This document shows positions 11,670 through 23,377 of a DNA stretch of 64,000 nt, one piece after another. A program made the translations under genes and the position numbers. Position 1 is the first letter of the stretch; each line of letters starts with the position of its first letter. The stretch lies in the NCBI GenBank assembly GCA_015499995.1, contig JADNRV010000106.1, positions 62,001-126,000 on the forward strand. Direction: 5' to 3'. The notes under the pieces are model-generated. The model had not been told where the DNA came from, ran no database searches, and saw only the letters and a list, made by a program, of their open reading frames with translations. This DNA comes from Flammula alnicola (lineage: Eukaryota > Basidiomycota > Agaricomycetes > Agaricales > Strophariaceae).

Positions 11670-12487
11670 ATGTTCTCATTTCAGGAAGTCCCTCCCTTCT
11701 TCGAGCCTGGTGCTCCTCCTCCCACCCTCCCAATCCTCATCGCTCAGACCGAAGTCGGAAAGATGCAGTCGCCGACCAAGCTTCTGGCCGAGGAAGAAAT
11801 TGGAACCGGCTCAGTGCGCCGCCAGCCCTCCAGTGTTCGCTTCGCTCCATACCCCAATCCAGCTAAGCAAAAAACGCCCTCACCGCCCACTGCGCCCAGC
11901 AAAAAGCCCCCTCCAGCCCGAAGCAAGCAATTGGCTACAGCCAGATCCACCTCTGATTCTACTTCACAAAAATCTTCATCGTCCGACTCTGATAGTGACT
12001 CGGACGACGATGGCGATGTGCTTATTGCCAAGCCGGAGGGTGAAGCTGGTCGCCCTGGTCGTGGCGGCTACAATCTCGAGGAAGCCCTCAGCTGGAATGC
12101 GAAAGAATACCGACGATTGAAGGTAGATAATCGATTGGCTACTTCCTAACTGTCAACCTTACGCACCCTTTTCAACAGAAATACGTGAAGAAACTCGTTG
12201 TGGATCAGCTAGAACCAACCAAGAACTTCTCCTCTCAGTCTGTCGCGTCTCTCACATCTGTTCGAGTTATGGTATGTGTTATATCTATCATATCGTCGCA
12301 TAACCTTATCCTTTGCTTTCTCTGTCAGGCGGTTCAGAAATTCCCTGCCCTTCGTGGTTATGCCGCTTGTTGGCCTGTTACTGATTTGGTTCGCTTGGAG
12401 CTCAAATATACGTGTGGGAGATCCCGTCTTCAAGTACAGAAGGAACAAGCAAAGGCAGGCAGACGTCTGACGAGGTCTTCAGAGTAA
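11670..12487 (+). CDS. Hypothetical Agaricomycete protein, three exons
   Basis: The ATG at 11670 opens MFSFQEVPPFFEPG. Introns 12123-12178 and 12272-12328 both have GT-AG ends and keep the frame, giving RRLK-KYVKKLVVDQLEP and then VRVM-AVQKFPALRGY. The stop is at 12485-12487. The N-terminal half is Pro/Ser-rich with an acidic Ser-Asp tract (SSSSDSDSDSDDDGD). The C-terminal half (EALSWNAKEYRRLK...YAACWPVTDLVRLELKY) is the conserved part and resembles a domain I recall from many Agaricomycete hypothetical proteins. No signal peptide or membrane segment is seen. The product is about 230 residues. Its 5' end faces that of the WD40 gene, with a TATA-like TTTATATC near 11568 between them. Confidence 0.7.
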
Positions 12488-14049
12488 ATTTCATCGACGC
12501 CACAGCCCGCTACATAATTGATAGCTCTCCTCGTTGTATTACCTTTTTACATGCAGTGTTGGACTGTCGTAGTATTCACAATATGTACGCTGTACTTATA
12601 ATATATGCCTTAGATCTTTTTCTTTATAACAAGCCCTACAAATTTCGGATATCTCAATCCCTACAGAGGAGTTAACTGAGACTTGGTAAATTGATTCACT
12701 GCATGATAGACTTAAATAATTCATAAAAATCATCGCATTGAATGTGAAGTATGGACATTTTTATCTAGTACTTTTATCTAGTACTACAAATTAAGTATAG
12801 CCCACCGCGCGTGAATGAATGGAAGGATTTGCATCTCCAGACAAAATGGCCCACGGACATCTTCCCCAGGGTTCCAACGCGGCGATGCCGGAGTCACATG
12901 ATGTAATGCGTTGGCGGGCATCCCCCAACGACTAAGTATGCCAGTCTCACTTACAGTAAATGTCAGGATAGCTAATTCGGTCACAATTATATTCGATTCT
13001 TGGGAGAAGGCATTACACATCACATTAAATTGTCAAGTTAAGAACGAAAGTCAGAATACTCGAGTATATCATACAAGTGAAGAAGAGAGAGAAGGGATGG
13101 AAAATGATTCAAAGGTGAATAAAGAATAATCTAATCTTTCTGATAGAACAGGGAAGTGGGAAGCTTTTGACAGCTGAATAAATTTGCCCGCGAAAATCTA
13201 GACGCATTTTAGAAACCAGTCAACATCAGAGTGCGAATAGCGCATACCGGCACATTAACCAATCCGCAAGGACACTATCTCGCCCTCTCATGTTGACGTA
13301 GGAAGCAGTGGTTCCAATTCGCATAACTACTACGTCTGAACGCAGGAACGAGGGCTGGCCATTTGAGAGGGTCTGGAGGCATTGACTGGGACCGAAAAGG
13401 CGGTGCCGCTTGAAAAAAATCATATAGCGGTACGTGTGTCGTCCCTCTTGAACAGTCACGACACAGTTGTGGACCCAGGGTTGGAGGACACTCTCCCCGA
13501 GATGATTTTCGGCGAAGGGGTAACGTTTCATACTCCTTTGAGCACTTGGTTGCCGGGTGTTGACGAGTATTTGACGAGGGCGACGAGAACTGGCAGGATA
13601 TAAACGGGCCCGCAGGTTGGCTTCAATGGACTATAGTGTCATGAGCTCAAAGAAAATGTGTAAAGATGAAAATACGAGCTTACGGAAGGCGTTTGAGCCA
13701 CGAACACTCGAGTGTTGACCATGTTGAAAGATGCAGAGCGCTGTAGCGGTGGGAAAGTGAAATGGAGTGGGCGACGAAAGAGAGGCGCGAGAGAATAAGT
13801 GGGCGACGAGAGAATAAGTGGGCGACAAGAGAAAGAGCGGTGGTCGAAGATGCTCATAATAAAGGAATGGGTCATGAAAGGCGTCCGAGTGACGTCGGCA
13901 CCTTTAGATCCATTTTGGGACATCCAAAGGAAAATCACCTCTTTCAACGCGCAAAGCGCCACTCCCCCACCCTTCTCCAGTTATCCCACAACGAAAACGA
14001 CCTTCTACAATATCCACAGATTGCGAAGACCCACTACCGAAGCGAAGCC
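12488..14049. other. Intergenic, no convincing gene
   Basis: The first 700 bases are AT-rich and contain a short direct repeat (TTTTATCTAGTAC twice near 12760-12785). Around 13775-13835 the phrase AATAAGTGGGCGAC is repeated. A frame is open upstream of the next gene back to 13762, but its text is not protein-like and I treat it as 5' untranslated sequence. Confidence 0.45.
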
Positions 14050-17000
14050 ATGGCTAAGCCCATGCGAGACCATGCCAGCAGTAACAAAGCAATAACTCGC
14101 ACAACGACACATATCTTCGAGTCCAACCCAGATGGAGTCAATTCTAACAACGGGACGGCTACGCAGTATTTCGACGCCGACACGCATGGTGAAGATCAAG
14201 GCGCGGGGAGCGAGTACTTTGACGCGACCGCGGACGATCCAAATGATGATATAAGGGAAGACGCGGTCAAACGATCTCTACTTCTGCCTTGGGCAGAGTC
14301 AGACGATGATACGGAGATTCAGGCGCCTGAGGCAGAGTTGGACGATGATATGGAGATTCAGGCCCAACCAACTTGGATGTCGGACTCAGAGTTGGACGAT
14401 AATGATTCCGATGATGGAAGTAGGACCCCACGTGCTGCCCATGAGAATCTTCCGTTGTCGCATCCCAATCCAAACCGAGGCGATAATGATAGCCAGCCGC
14501 CGAGCCCTTTTGCGGCGGGGAAAAACTTCGAGTTCACGCGTCACCTTGAGAGCAATAGGAGCCCATCCCGTGCTAACAAGACCCATCAATTGGCGTTTAA
14601 CTTCGACCCTGAACTCGCTGCGAACGATAACCACCCGGCGTCCTCGAAACCCGCTCCAAACTCGGTGGAAGACATGGACTTATACGACGAAGGATTCGAC
14701 AATCGGATGGCCAAAAAGCGCACATCTACACAGGCATCGACAGAGGCATCACTTGGAAACAGGGCGAATAAGCTGCAAAGGGTACACTCTGCCGCTGGTA
14801 ACAGGATCCCGCAAGTACGCGATCTTCGGAAACAAGTGGATAGTGAGAGAGACAGTAGGAGGCGGCTGGAGAAATCCCTCTCAGACATCCGAAAAGAACG
14901 GAAGGGTGAGAAAGAAGCGGTCGAGGCAGACAGGGCTAAACTGCGAGACCTGGAACATGACTTTAAGAAAGAATTAGGACGGCGTGAGACGGAGTGGAAG
15001 AAGGAACTGGAGCGCACCAAGGTACTTTGATCATACTCAGTTTCGAACGGCCTTATTCAGCAACTTGTTCAGGCGGCGAGCGATGCGCGTGAAGCGCAGC
15101 GGAGAGCAGAAGCCAAGCAGATGCAGGTGAGTTGCGCAAAATTCTCCATGTGTTGAGCATCCATAAATGGCCTTCGTAGGCGGCGCATCAGGCGGAGATG
15201 AACAAGATGACAGAGGCCGCAAGGAAGGAGCTAGAAGCACGGCAAACAGAATGGGATAAAAGGCTGGAGAAAGTTGAGATCGATGCTGAAAAAGAGTCGG
15301 AATTGGAAGAAAAATTAGCACAGAGTGAAAAACGGTGGAAGGATGAAATAGAGCGCACCCAGGTAATTTTGAAGGTCCATATTTTCGAATGACCCCGCTC
15401 ATGGCTTGTTTAGGCGGCGAGCGATCGGCGTGCAGCAGAGCGCGAAGCGCATTGGAAAGCGGAAGTCCAGCATATGAAAGTGGGTTGCGATAACTTCTCC
15501 ATGCGTCGTGCGTCCGTAAATGACCTTCTTAGGCACAACATAAAAGGGATATGGATGAATTTACGAAGAACACAATGCAGGCCGCAAGGAAGCATCTAGG
15601 AGAAGAATTAGGACAGCACGAACAAATGTGGAAGGACGAAAGGGAGCGCACCAAGGTAAATTTGAACATCCCAATTCTCGGACTATTCATCAACCTGCTT
15701 GTTTAGGTAGCGAACGACCAGCGTGAAGTACAGTGGAAAGCGCAAGTCGAGCGAATGGATGTGAGTTGCGATAAACTCTGTGTCGAGCTTCTCCAAATGA
15801 CCGTCGTAGGTGAGGTATCAGGCAATGATAGAGGATATCAAGTTGGAGATGAAACAGCATGCAGAAGAGCACGACAAGGACTGGGTTATGCGGCTTAAGG
15901 CAGCTGAGAGCGTGAGTTTGACTGTCCTAAGATTTGATGATTTGATCCGACGAGTTGCTCAGGAGGCGAAGAAAGCTATCGAGCAAGTTCAGGCGGATGC
16001 CCAGCGAAAGGAAGCCCAGCGCGGATCAAATATAAACAAGGAGCTGGAGGCCAAGTTGTTCGAGGTGGAGAAAGCGGCGGCGGAGCGAGAAGCAGAGTTG
16101 ACAAAAGAAATGGAGTCCTTGAAGGTGTGTTTGACCATCCTTAACTTTGACTAGTGTTGACAGATGGGCTGCTTAGGCGGCAAAAGAGGCAGAGATGAGT
16201 GTCTTGGTACAGAGGCGGATCCGAGAGAGCATGAAACAGAGTCGCAATAATGTAACCCTACTCCTATCTTGCCGGCTCTTGTGATTGGTCTAACCGTAAG
16301 ATAACAGGAATCCGCTCCATCTCAGCGACCGAACGAACCCGATCCCACTGCGAGGGATAACACGCCAGAAGACATGGATATCAGGGCCGACTTTCCAGGA
16401 TCTGCCGAGGGACAACCACGAGCCAGGCCGTCGTCTTCTAGCTCAACCCAAGTTCGTCAACGTACCAGCGGACAATCCGCTCCGTTATCGTCTCGCCCAG
16501 ACCCGGTTCAGCAACATGCCAAAAAGGCCTCTACAAGACCTGAGGCTCGGGCAGGAAATTGGAAGAACATTAAGGACCGTTCTGCTGCCAAGCATGCTAA
16601 ATCTCGCACAATGCTGCGCGCTGAAGAAATGGAGGTAAGGGTTTTCGTTCTTGACCGTTGATGATTCGCTAATGAGGTGATATAGTCGTCGGACGAGGAT
16701 GCGAAAGATGACGACGATGACATGGAAACTGAAAGACCCAAAAGGAACAAAGGAAAAGGAAGGGCCGCAAACGATGGCGACGATGAATCTTCCGGCGACG
16801 ACGACGAATTTGGGGGCGGCGACAGCGACAAATCTTCTGACAGCGGCAAGCAAAACATCCGTATTACAAAGAAATCTCTAGAGAAAATGATGAGCAACGC
16901 TGTCGAACAAGTTATGATGCGAACGTACTCTTCTAAAGGTCATGCTGGGGGTAAATCACCATCCAAAAAGCGAAAAGAGAATGCCGACCTGAAGGCAGAA

Positions 17001-18029
17001 AAGGCGTTGGATAAAGACTGGCAACGGAGGAATTTCTGCGTGAGCGATCTTCTGGCTATCTGTGCAAGCTAAAGGCTGAAAGTGAAGGTAGACACTCGTG
17101 CGGACTCTTTGCAGGGAGGCATTTAACGTCTCGGAGCAAATAGACTTTGCGCTGCACAATCCAGCCCGAAAAGAAGACATTGCTCAATACGAAGAGGACG
17201 ATGCCCGAGGCCCTGACTTGAAGGAGCTGCAGATCGATATGAGAGGCAAGATATCCTCGAAGTGGAATCAGGCCGTTGCTACGATCTTGGTGGAGGCCGT
17301 GCATGAGAGGAAAAAGGGAGAGGCTTGGGAGATGCTTCCCGAACGCTCCGACGAATATATTCGAGAGATGGTGGTGGACCAGCTGGAGCGTGCTCGGGGA
17401 ACGTGGAGAGACGCTCAGGCCAAAGTAAAGCAGGATGGAGAGGTCGAAACGCTGGAAGAAGTTGAAGCACGGATGGTGGCAAAGAAGGATCAGGGAGACA
17501 AGTTCGGACGGGCTACGACGAGGCGAAAAAATGTAGGTGTTCCGAAAACATCGTCGTGGTTATGCACGTTAACCTTTCAGCAGCGTTTCGAATGCAGGAA
17601 GGAGATACTTGAGCGGATAATTGAGAAGAAGAAAGAAAAGGAGGCGCAGGATTTATACGTTTGGAGTGGCTTGCCGACATGATCAAAGATCTCGGGCCAG
17701 ACGGTATGAGCTCCGACGAAAGCGAGATTGACGAGCACACAGGAAGGGAAATCCTCCATGTCAGCCAAATGACATGGCGCCGAAAGGTGGATCGGGAAAT
17801 GGATTTGGTCGACCGACAACGAATGACGGATATGGAGTTATTTTCCAAGAAGGGAGCAAAGCCAGCTACAAGGGTTCGCGACGGCAAAGAGACGAGGCGA
17901 AACCCCGTCGAAGGTCTTTCAAAAGCATTTTACGAAAAGACGTGGCTGGCGGCGAAGTCAGAGGCTTTCTTAAAGAAATTCAGCATCGCGAAGAAGCAGG
18001 TTAAATGGTTGGCATTATGGAAACAGTAA
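14050..18029 (+). CDS. Large coiled-coil protein of an Agaricomycete multi-copy family
   Basis: The start chosen is ATG at 14050 (MAKPMRDHAS). Thirteen exons follow: 14050-15021, 15073-15126, 15180-15362, 15414-15479, 15533-15655, 15707-15760, 15810-15911, 15963-16124, 16177-16251, 16308-16634, 16686-17039, 17092-17532 and 17581-18029. Exon 1 is acidic and low-complexity. Exons 2-9 encode a heptad-rich coiled coil (RRETEWKKELERTK and similar). The C-terminal third (TLVRTLCREAFNVSEQIDF, DEYIREMVVDQLERARGTW, DGMSSDESEIDEHTGREIL, GLSKAFYEKTWL) matches a family I know as multi-copy in mushrooms. In the last exon the text needs a +1 base at 17661-17664 (TGGAGTGG where TGGGAGTGG would read WEWLADMI), so the frame is broken there by decay or a sequencing error. 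Its function is unknown. Confidence 0.75.
15022..16176 (+). repeat. Tandemly duplicated exon-intron pairs in the coiled-coil gene
   Basis: Exons 2-9 have lengths 54, 183, 66, 123, 54, 102, 162 and 75 bp, all multiples of three with phase-0 introns. Introns fall in two alternating classes: one starts GTGRGTTGCG and ends near CGTAG or CTTAG (15127, 15480, 15761); the other starts GTAMWTTTGA and ends near GTTYAG (15022, 15363, 15656). This points to duplication of a unit made of a short exon, intron, long exon and intron. Confidence 0.75.
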
Positions 18030-18142
18030 CTGTATAGCATTCATTTTCTTAGTCAGTGTGAAATACAAACGAGTGTAGAAATAAAACGTACCAAATGGAA
18101 TGCACTTCCATAGCCAAGGAAGCGGGCAATAGATCTTGCCTG

Positions 18143-18246
18143 GCCTCGTTACTTTTGGCCAATGGAATCGGGATCTTTAAATGTATATAATTAGCTGGTG
18201 AAATGTGAACGGCTGTGGAAAGAAAACGTACCGAATGGAATGAGAG
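18143..18246 (+). repeat. Right inverted arm, inner fragment
   Basis: This is the reverse complement of about 9787-9897 of the left arm, cut at 18246 by the hAT element; the arm continues at 23378. A related 48-bp piece (GTGAAATACAAACGAGTGTA onward) lies just upstream at 18058-18105, giving a partial direct repeat. The arm starts about 115 bp after the stop of the coiled-coil gene. Confidence 0.85.
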
Positions 18247-18559
18247 TAGTGTTTGAAAGTCCGGTCCGGTCCGGTCTTTTGGCCTCGAGGCCTTGGACCG
18301 AGACTGAGACCGGTCTTTACAGGTTCACAGACTGCAAAAGACCGGACTGAACCGACGTAGACCGGTCCAGAGCGGTCTTATGCGGTCTTTTGCAGTTACA
18401 AGACCGGTCTCAACCAGTTACGGTTCAGACCGGTTACAACTGGTTCAGACCGGTTGTGCATGTAGTTAATGATGTAGTACTTAGATAAAGGCAGCGTATA
18501 AAGAAACAAAGCAATATATTCAGAGCTACTAAATACAAAGTCTATGCTACTGCTATAGA

Positions 18560-18975
18560 TAGTGTGATGTGGATAGTGAATGGTCCACTCGAAGCTTGTC
18601 GCGAAACTCGTCGCGGTCGGTCGTCATCCTGGGTGTGGGCAGCGAGCATGTCGGGGCATTGGGTTGGGGTTGCGGCGCAGGTGCGGGGTGGGGGCGTGCC
18701 GGGCTCTGGGTCGACTGCGAATCGGGTGAGTTTGGTGAATGGGTTGGAGGTCTCGCTCATCGGCGAAGGACAGGGCGACTTCGGTGCCACTGGCGTCGAA
18801 AGTCGAAGCCAAACCACCTCCATCTCGCTTTTGCACACGAGGGAGGTGGAGAGGTAGTGGCGGCGTCGAATGTCGCTACGACACCACCTTCGTCTCGCTC
18901 TTGCATACGAGGGAGGTGGTGGTAGATAGGGCAATCCAGGACCGGCTCGTTCTTGCACACGAGGGAGGCAGTAAT
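18560..18975. repeat. Diverged tandem repeat inside the hAT element
   Basis: A unit carrying CTTGCACACGAGGGAGGTGG occurs three times (near 18830, 18900 and 18950). Variants of CGTCGAAAGTCG and ACCACCTCC lie between the copies, so parts are inverted relative to each other (ACCACCTCC/GGAGGTGGT). This is non-coding filler between the 5' subterminal region and the transposase 3' end. Confidence 0.6.
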
Positions 18976-19609
18976 GAGCGTCATCTACAACCTGCCGAAA
19001 GGTAGGTTAGTAGATGTTTGAATAAGTAAAAGAAAAAAACAAACGCGCACGCGATAACAACTGTTATCGCGATCGCGTTTGCGACACACCTCGCAGGCCC
19101 CCCATTCCTGGGGTCCGCCTGTGGCCTTCTACACCCTCTGACCTTTGTCGACGAGCAAAAAACCGGCACACATCCCTCAGGTGAGGTCAGATGCGTGTGT
19201 GCATCAGTCCACAGTCGTCGAAGATGGGCATGTGGCCGATTGGCGTGGTTCACATGGTAAAAGTCCTGTATGATTGCAAAAAAGCCATTAGAAATAGTGA
19301 TATAAGATAGAAAAACACCTACCAATGTTTTTCTTCATTCTAGAGAGCGGGAGAGGTGAGGAGAAGGTAAGAGAAGAGGGAGATGGTCGTTGAAGATAAC
19401 CATCAACGACGCGCGTCGTCGTTGATGGTTTACCCGGCAAATTCCGTGGCATGTCGATTGATAGAATCCATTGAGCGCAGAGTGTCGACGAAAGGAGGGA
19501 AAGTACGAGGGAAGTGGTGGTTGCAGGAAGAGGTCCCATTCTCATCGCCGATGGTCAAAGATTTCATTTAGCCTGGGTACACTATCGATAATGTATTAAC
19601 TACCAACGG

Positions 19610-22600
19610 TTAGACCTCAAATTCAAATCCATCGTCCGACAGTTCTAATTCTTTATCCCATGCTGAACAGTCCATATCCTCGACGAGCATCTCCTCAAAG
19701 TCAAAGAGACCAACCTCCTCAACCTGTGCTGTGTTCCACGCAGCCATATCATAGAGATCAGGTCCCCATGCGGATTTCATTATTACCAGTTCTTCGAAAA
19801 CTATGGGGCCTAAGCATGCGCGGCGGTCCGTCGCAATTTGTTTGCTGCCGGAGAACAGGCGCTCGCATGGAACAGAAGAAGCTTGAGAGGGAAGCACGTC
19901 AAGTGCGATACGTGCGAGGGTCGGAAACAATTGCGCATGGTTCTACGTGACGCCGATAAGTGCATAAGATGATTTAGATAGATAAGTTACTTACCTGCCA
20001 CCATTCAACGAGATCTGTGTCCTTTTTCACATCTCGTTGCATCGTACCAAGATAGCGGCGCAGTTCAGATGCCCAGCCCTCTTCCGCGTCATCAGCGAGA
20101 AGAGTTTCCCGATGCTTGTCGAATTCTGACAGTTCGATGGCATCCTCTGTGTCATTCTCGGCGCCTGCGCGGAGAGCAGGAGCAGACGGTCGATTTTTGT
20201 AGTACTGAGCCATCTAATTTATATACAATTAGCCTAGTAACTTCGCATAAATAGAACGGAATGACTTACAGTTCTCTCAACGATCTGTCTAGCTTCGTCT
20301 TGCCAGTCCTTTGCATCAGCATTTCCTGCTGCGATTTCTGTGGCTTGCTCTTCTGGACCGCCCCACGCGAGTTTGATGTAAGCGAGCTTGTAGTATGGAT
20401 GAAGTACTTCGAAGTTCTCGTTAACATACATCCAACCAATTAAATTAAAATCTTACCAAGTGCTAGAACGAAACTGGGCTTCTCGTCCAGCCGTGAATAA
20501 TACTTTCCCAGCTTTTCAAGACCGTCGTTGAGGGCATCCTTGTAGAGCGAATATTTTGGACTATCGCGCTTCTTCTCCCATGCCGATTGAAGCTCTTCAA
20601 GAGCAGGAAGGGCACGCCAGAGCGTTGGTTGCTTTTCGGAGGAGAAATACTGCTGGATTCGATTTGAATCCTGATACACCAATCAGCAAATGTACGTGGA
20701 TCGAGACCAGGTGGGAACAAGTAGACCTACCCCGAGTATGTCGCGCGCATCAACCACTCTGATCCAATCTCGATCTACCATCTTGAACGCAGACCAAGGT
20801 ATGTGCTTCACAAGGCGATTATCACGCCGTAACGTGGTGATAGGACCGTACATCTCATCAGCTGATGTCAAGAATAAGGCAATAGCCTATCAAGTATATC
20901 AGTAGGATGAATAAACTGAACAAAAAGAGGTCAAATGCTCACCTGTCGGAGATTGTTGGCCTGGTCCAGCATTTTGAACGCAGTTCCCCATCGGATATTG
21001 CTGTGTAACGGAATCTTCACTGCTTCAGGAAGTCTGCAACGGATCTGGGTGCTATGAAAGTATTCGATGCGTTGCCCGGACGCTTGAATCTAAAAATGAA
21101 TAGTTATGTGAGCCGTGAATTTTCAAGATCTATGCATGCTTTACCTTGATAGCGAGCGTACGGATAGCGGCAATCACGTCCAAGGAGCCGCCTAAAACAC
21201 GGTTGTCATCTCGGGTGGGGTCGTATTCCCAGATAGCCGTGGCATTTTCGACAGCTGCGATCTTTGTGATGTGGGACATAACGTCAACATTCCCAAGGTT
21301 GACGACATGCCCTAAGCAACTGCAAAAGATTCTTCAGTGCAATACAAGTTTGAAATAATGAATAAACGTACGGCAACTGTTGTTCATCGCTGTTCCACTC
21401 AAGACCTCGACGGGCGTGAATATCCTCGATAGTCTTACAAGTTGTGTTATTGTTGCCAGTGTTATCTAACGTTGTGGTGTAGAGCTGACCGGCGACATCG
21501 GAATTAATGATATGATCGTGAGATGAATCAAATGACTTACCTTCGATCCCTTTTTGTCCATGATCCCAACGCGGTCAAGCAATCCCACCGTATACCTCCC
21601 AAGGTTCTCCCCATTATGTGCGCCTGATAAGGCCTTGAACCCAATTACCGCAGCTCTCATCTTCCATTTATCTCCCTTCACCTCGATCCAGTGCCCTGTC
21701 ATTCCCTGGAACCCCATCTTCGTTGTATCCGCTGACCACCCATCTTGAGTGATTGATACCTTCCCAGGAGCTGCCTACTCAAGTAAGTATCAAGTCTCTT
21801 CCTTCCGTTTAGAGGAGAGAAATCTGCTTACTGTTATCGATTCTTTTAGCTCCTTCATGTGTCTTACAAACTGGTTGTGAAGATATACCTTGACGTCGTA
21901 GGAGCTTGGAAGGTCTGCCATCGTTGATTTTGGCCTCATCGAGACAAGGGAGTTTCGAAACGCAGGATTATCGGCAAGCGCCAGCGGCTATAGGTGTGTT
22001 ATCAATCATTTCTGTGATGCCAATGACACTACTAACAACTTACTTGGTTGTTAGTTGCGATGAGCTTCGCAACAGCATGGAGAATGCCCGCTCTTGTGAA
22101 CTCGCGTGGCCCTGTCACCGTCTTAAAGTCCAACAGCTGCTGCTGTTTCTTCTTCGTCAGTTGGCCTCGCTTTTCTGCCTCTTTCTCGTCCTCCATCACT
22201 CTCCAAATTTCCCGTGGAATCGCCCAATGGTTGATTGGTATGCCTGCAGTTTCGCACTTCTCCTTGTAGAGGTTGTAATGCTGATGAACATGCAGGCGAC
22301 ATGACGAGTTTCCTCCCTTATGGAAAGCTTTGCGCTTGCCGTGCAATTTGATGAAGCGCTCGTCAATCCTGGGTCATAGTAAGTAACATATCTCTAGTAT
22401 TCCTCATGCAAAGACTCACTTGCAGCTATTGCACCATCTTCCTGTTTCCATTTCATATGTATCAGCGGCTACCTTGAACTTCACCGTCACTTTGTCAGAC
22501 ATTATCGTCAAGAGATCAAGTGTCGAATCCTTCTTTACGGGCTTTGCTTGGAGGTCGGCGCCACGGTGATGGTCGTTCAGGCCATCATCCTAGGATCTCG

Positions 22601-22997
22601 TGAGTGTCCGCATATCTGATATATAGTCTGGTCTCACCTCTTGCTCATTGGCTAGTTGTCCACGATCATCTACATCCTCGATTTCCTCCTCGCGAGGTTC
22701 AACATCTTCTTCTACCAGCTCTATGGCCTCTGCCTCACCCTCCGACTCCTCGACACGCCGCCGCTTGGTGGGCTTCTTCTTCACCTTGGGTTCTGAATCA
22801 TCAGACTCCGAAGTCTCTGCACCTTCCTCTTCACTCTCTGCTTCGTCGCTGGCAGCCCTTTTACGGCTTTTTGAAGTTTTGGCTGTATTCGGCCGCTTGG
22901 CATGCACCTTAGCCTTAGCCCTAGCCTTACCCTTACCCTTAGGCTCATGGAGCCGTGGTGGGATTCCTTTGGCAACTGTTCGAGTAGTAATAGGCAT
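19610..22997 (-). CDS. hAT transposase, multi-exon
   Basis: The reading frame can be followed from MPITTRTVAKGI (22997) to a stop at 19610 through about twelve exons separated by introns of roughly 50-60 bp, with no stop or frameshift noticed. A basic and acidic N-terminus (KGKGKARAKAKVHAKRP) is followed by a putative zinc finger (WCNSCK ... CRLHVHQHY). The RNase H-like catalytic core follows: ITQDGWSADTT (first Asp), LDNTGNNNT (second Asp), CLGHVVNLG and NIRWGTAFKMLD. It ends with the C-terminal dimerisation region (VLPSQASSVPCERLFSGS, TDRRACLGP). The enzyme would cut and paste the enclosing element. Its intactness with matching termini makes the element potentially autonomous; expression cannot be judged from sequence. 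Confidence 0.88.
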
Positions 22998-23377
22998 GTA
23001 GAAAAGTTTTTTTCAATAATTCTGAGACACAATATGTTCCGTGTTTGGTATAGTATTTTCTTCAAGTTGTAGTCACACATTTGGGTTTCATCCGAAAAAA
23101 TCCAATTTGTGTTTGATTAGAGTGTTGGTTTGGCCTTCGAAGTAGAAATATTCTGAGCACAGGCCAACCTGTTTTCGAGGCTAGAAAGACCGGTTGAGAC
23201 TGGTAAAACCGGTCTTTGCTCGGTCTTTAAAAATTTGACATGGTGATGGACCGAAGACCGGACCGCGGTTACGGTCTTAATCGGTCTTTATATTTTCCGG
23301 TCCTGGCCGGTTAGGGTCCGGTCCAGTTCCGGTCTTTTTCCAGTCCTGTAACCGGACTTCCAAACACTAAATGAGAG

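Larger units (their letters stand above)
18247..23369 (-). mobile_element. Complete hAT DNA transposon, 5123 bp
   Basis: The terminal repeats are TAGTGTTTGRAAGTCCGGT (19 bp, one mismatch), fitting the hAT tip pattern YARNG. The element is flanked by an exact 8-bp duplication, AATGAGAG, at 18239-18246 and 23370-23377. Removing the element and one AATGAGAG rebuilds the uninterrupted arm seen at 9785. Both ends carry dense ACCGGTCTT-type subterminal motifs (18255-18450 and 23185-23345). It encodes a full transposase on the minus strand. Exact duplications and near-identical tips suggest a recent insertion, later than the arm duplication. Confidence 0.93.
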
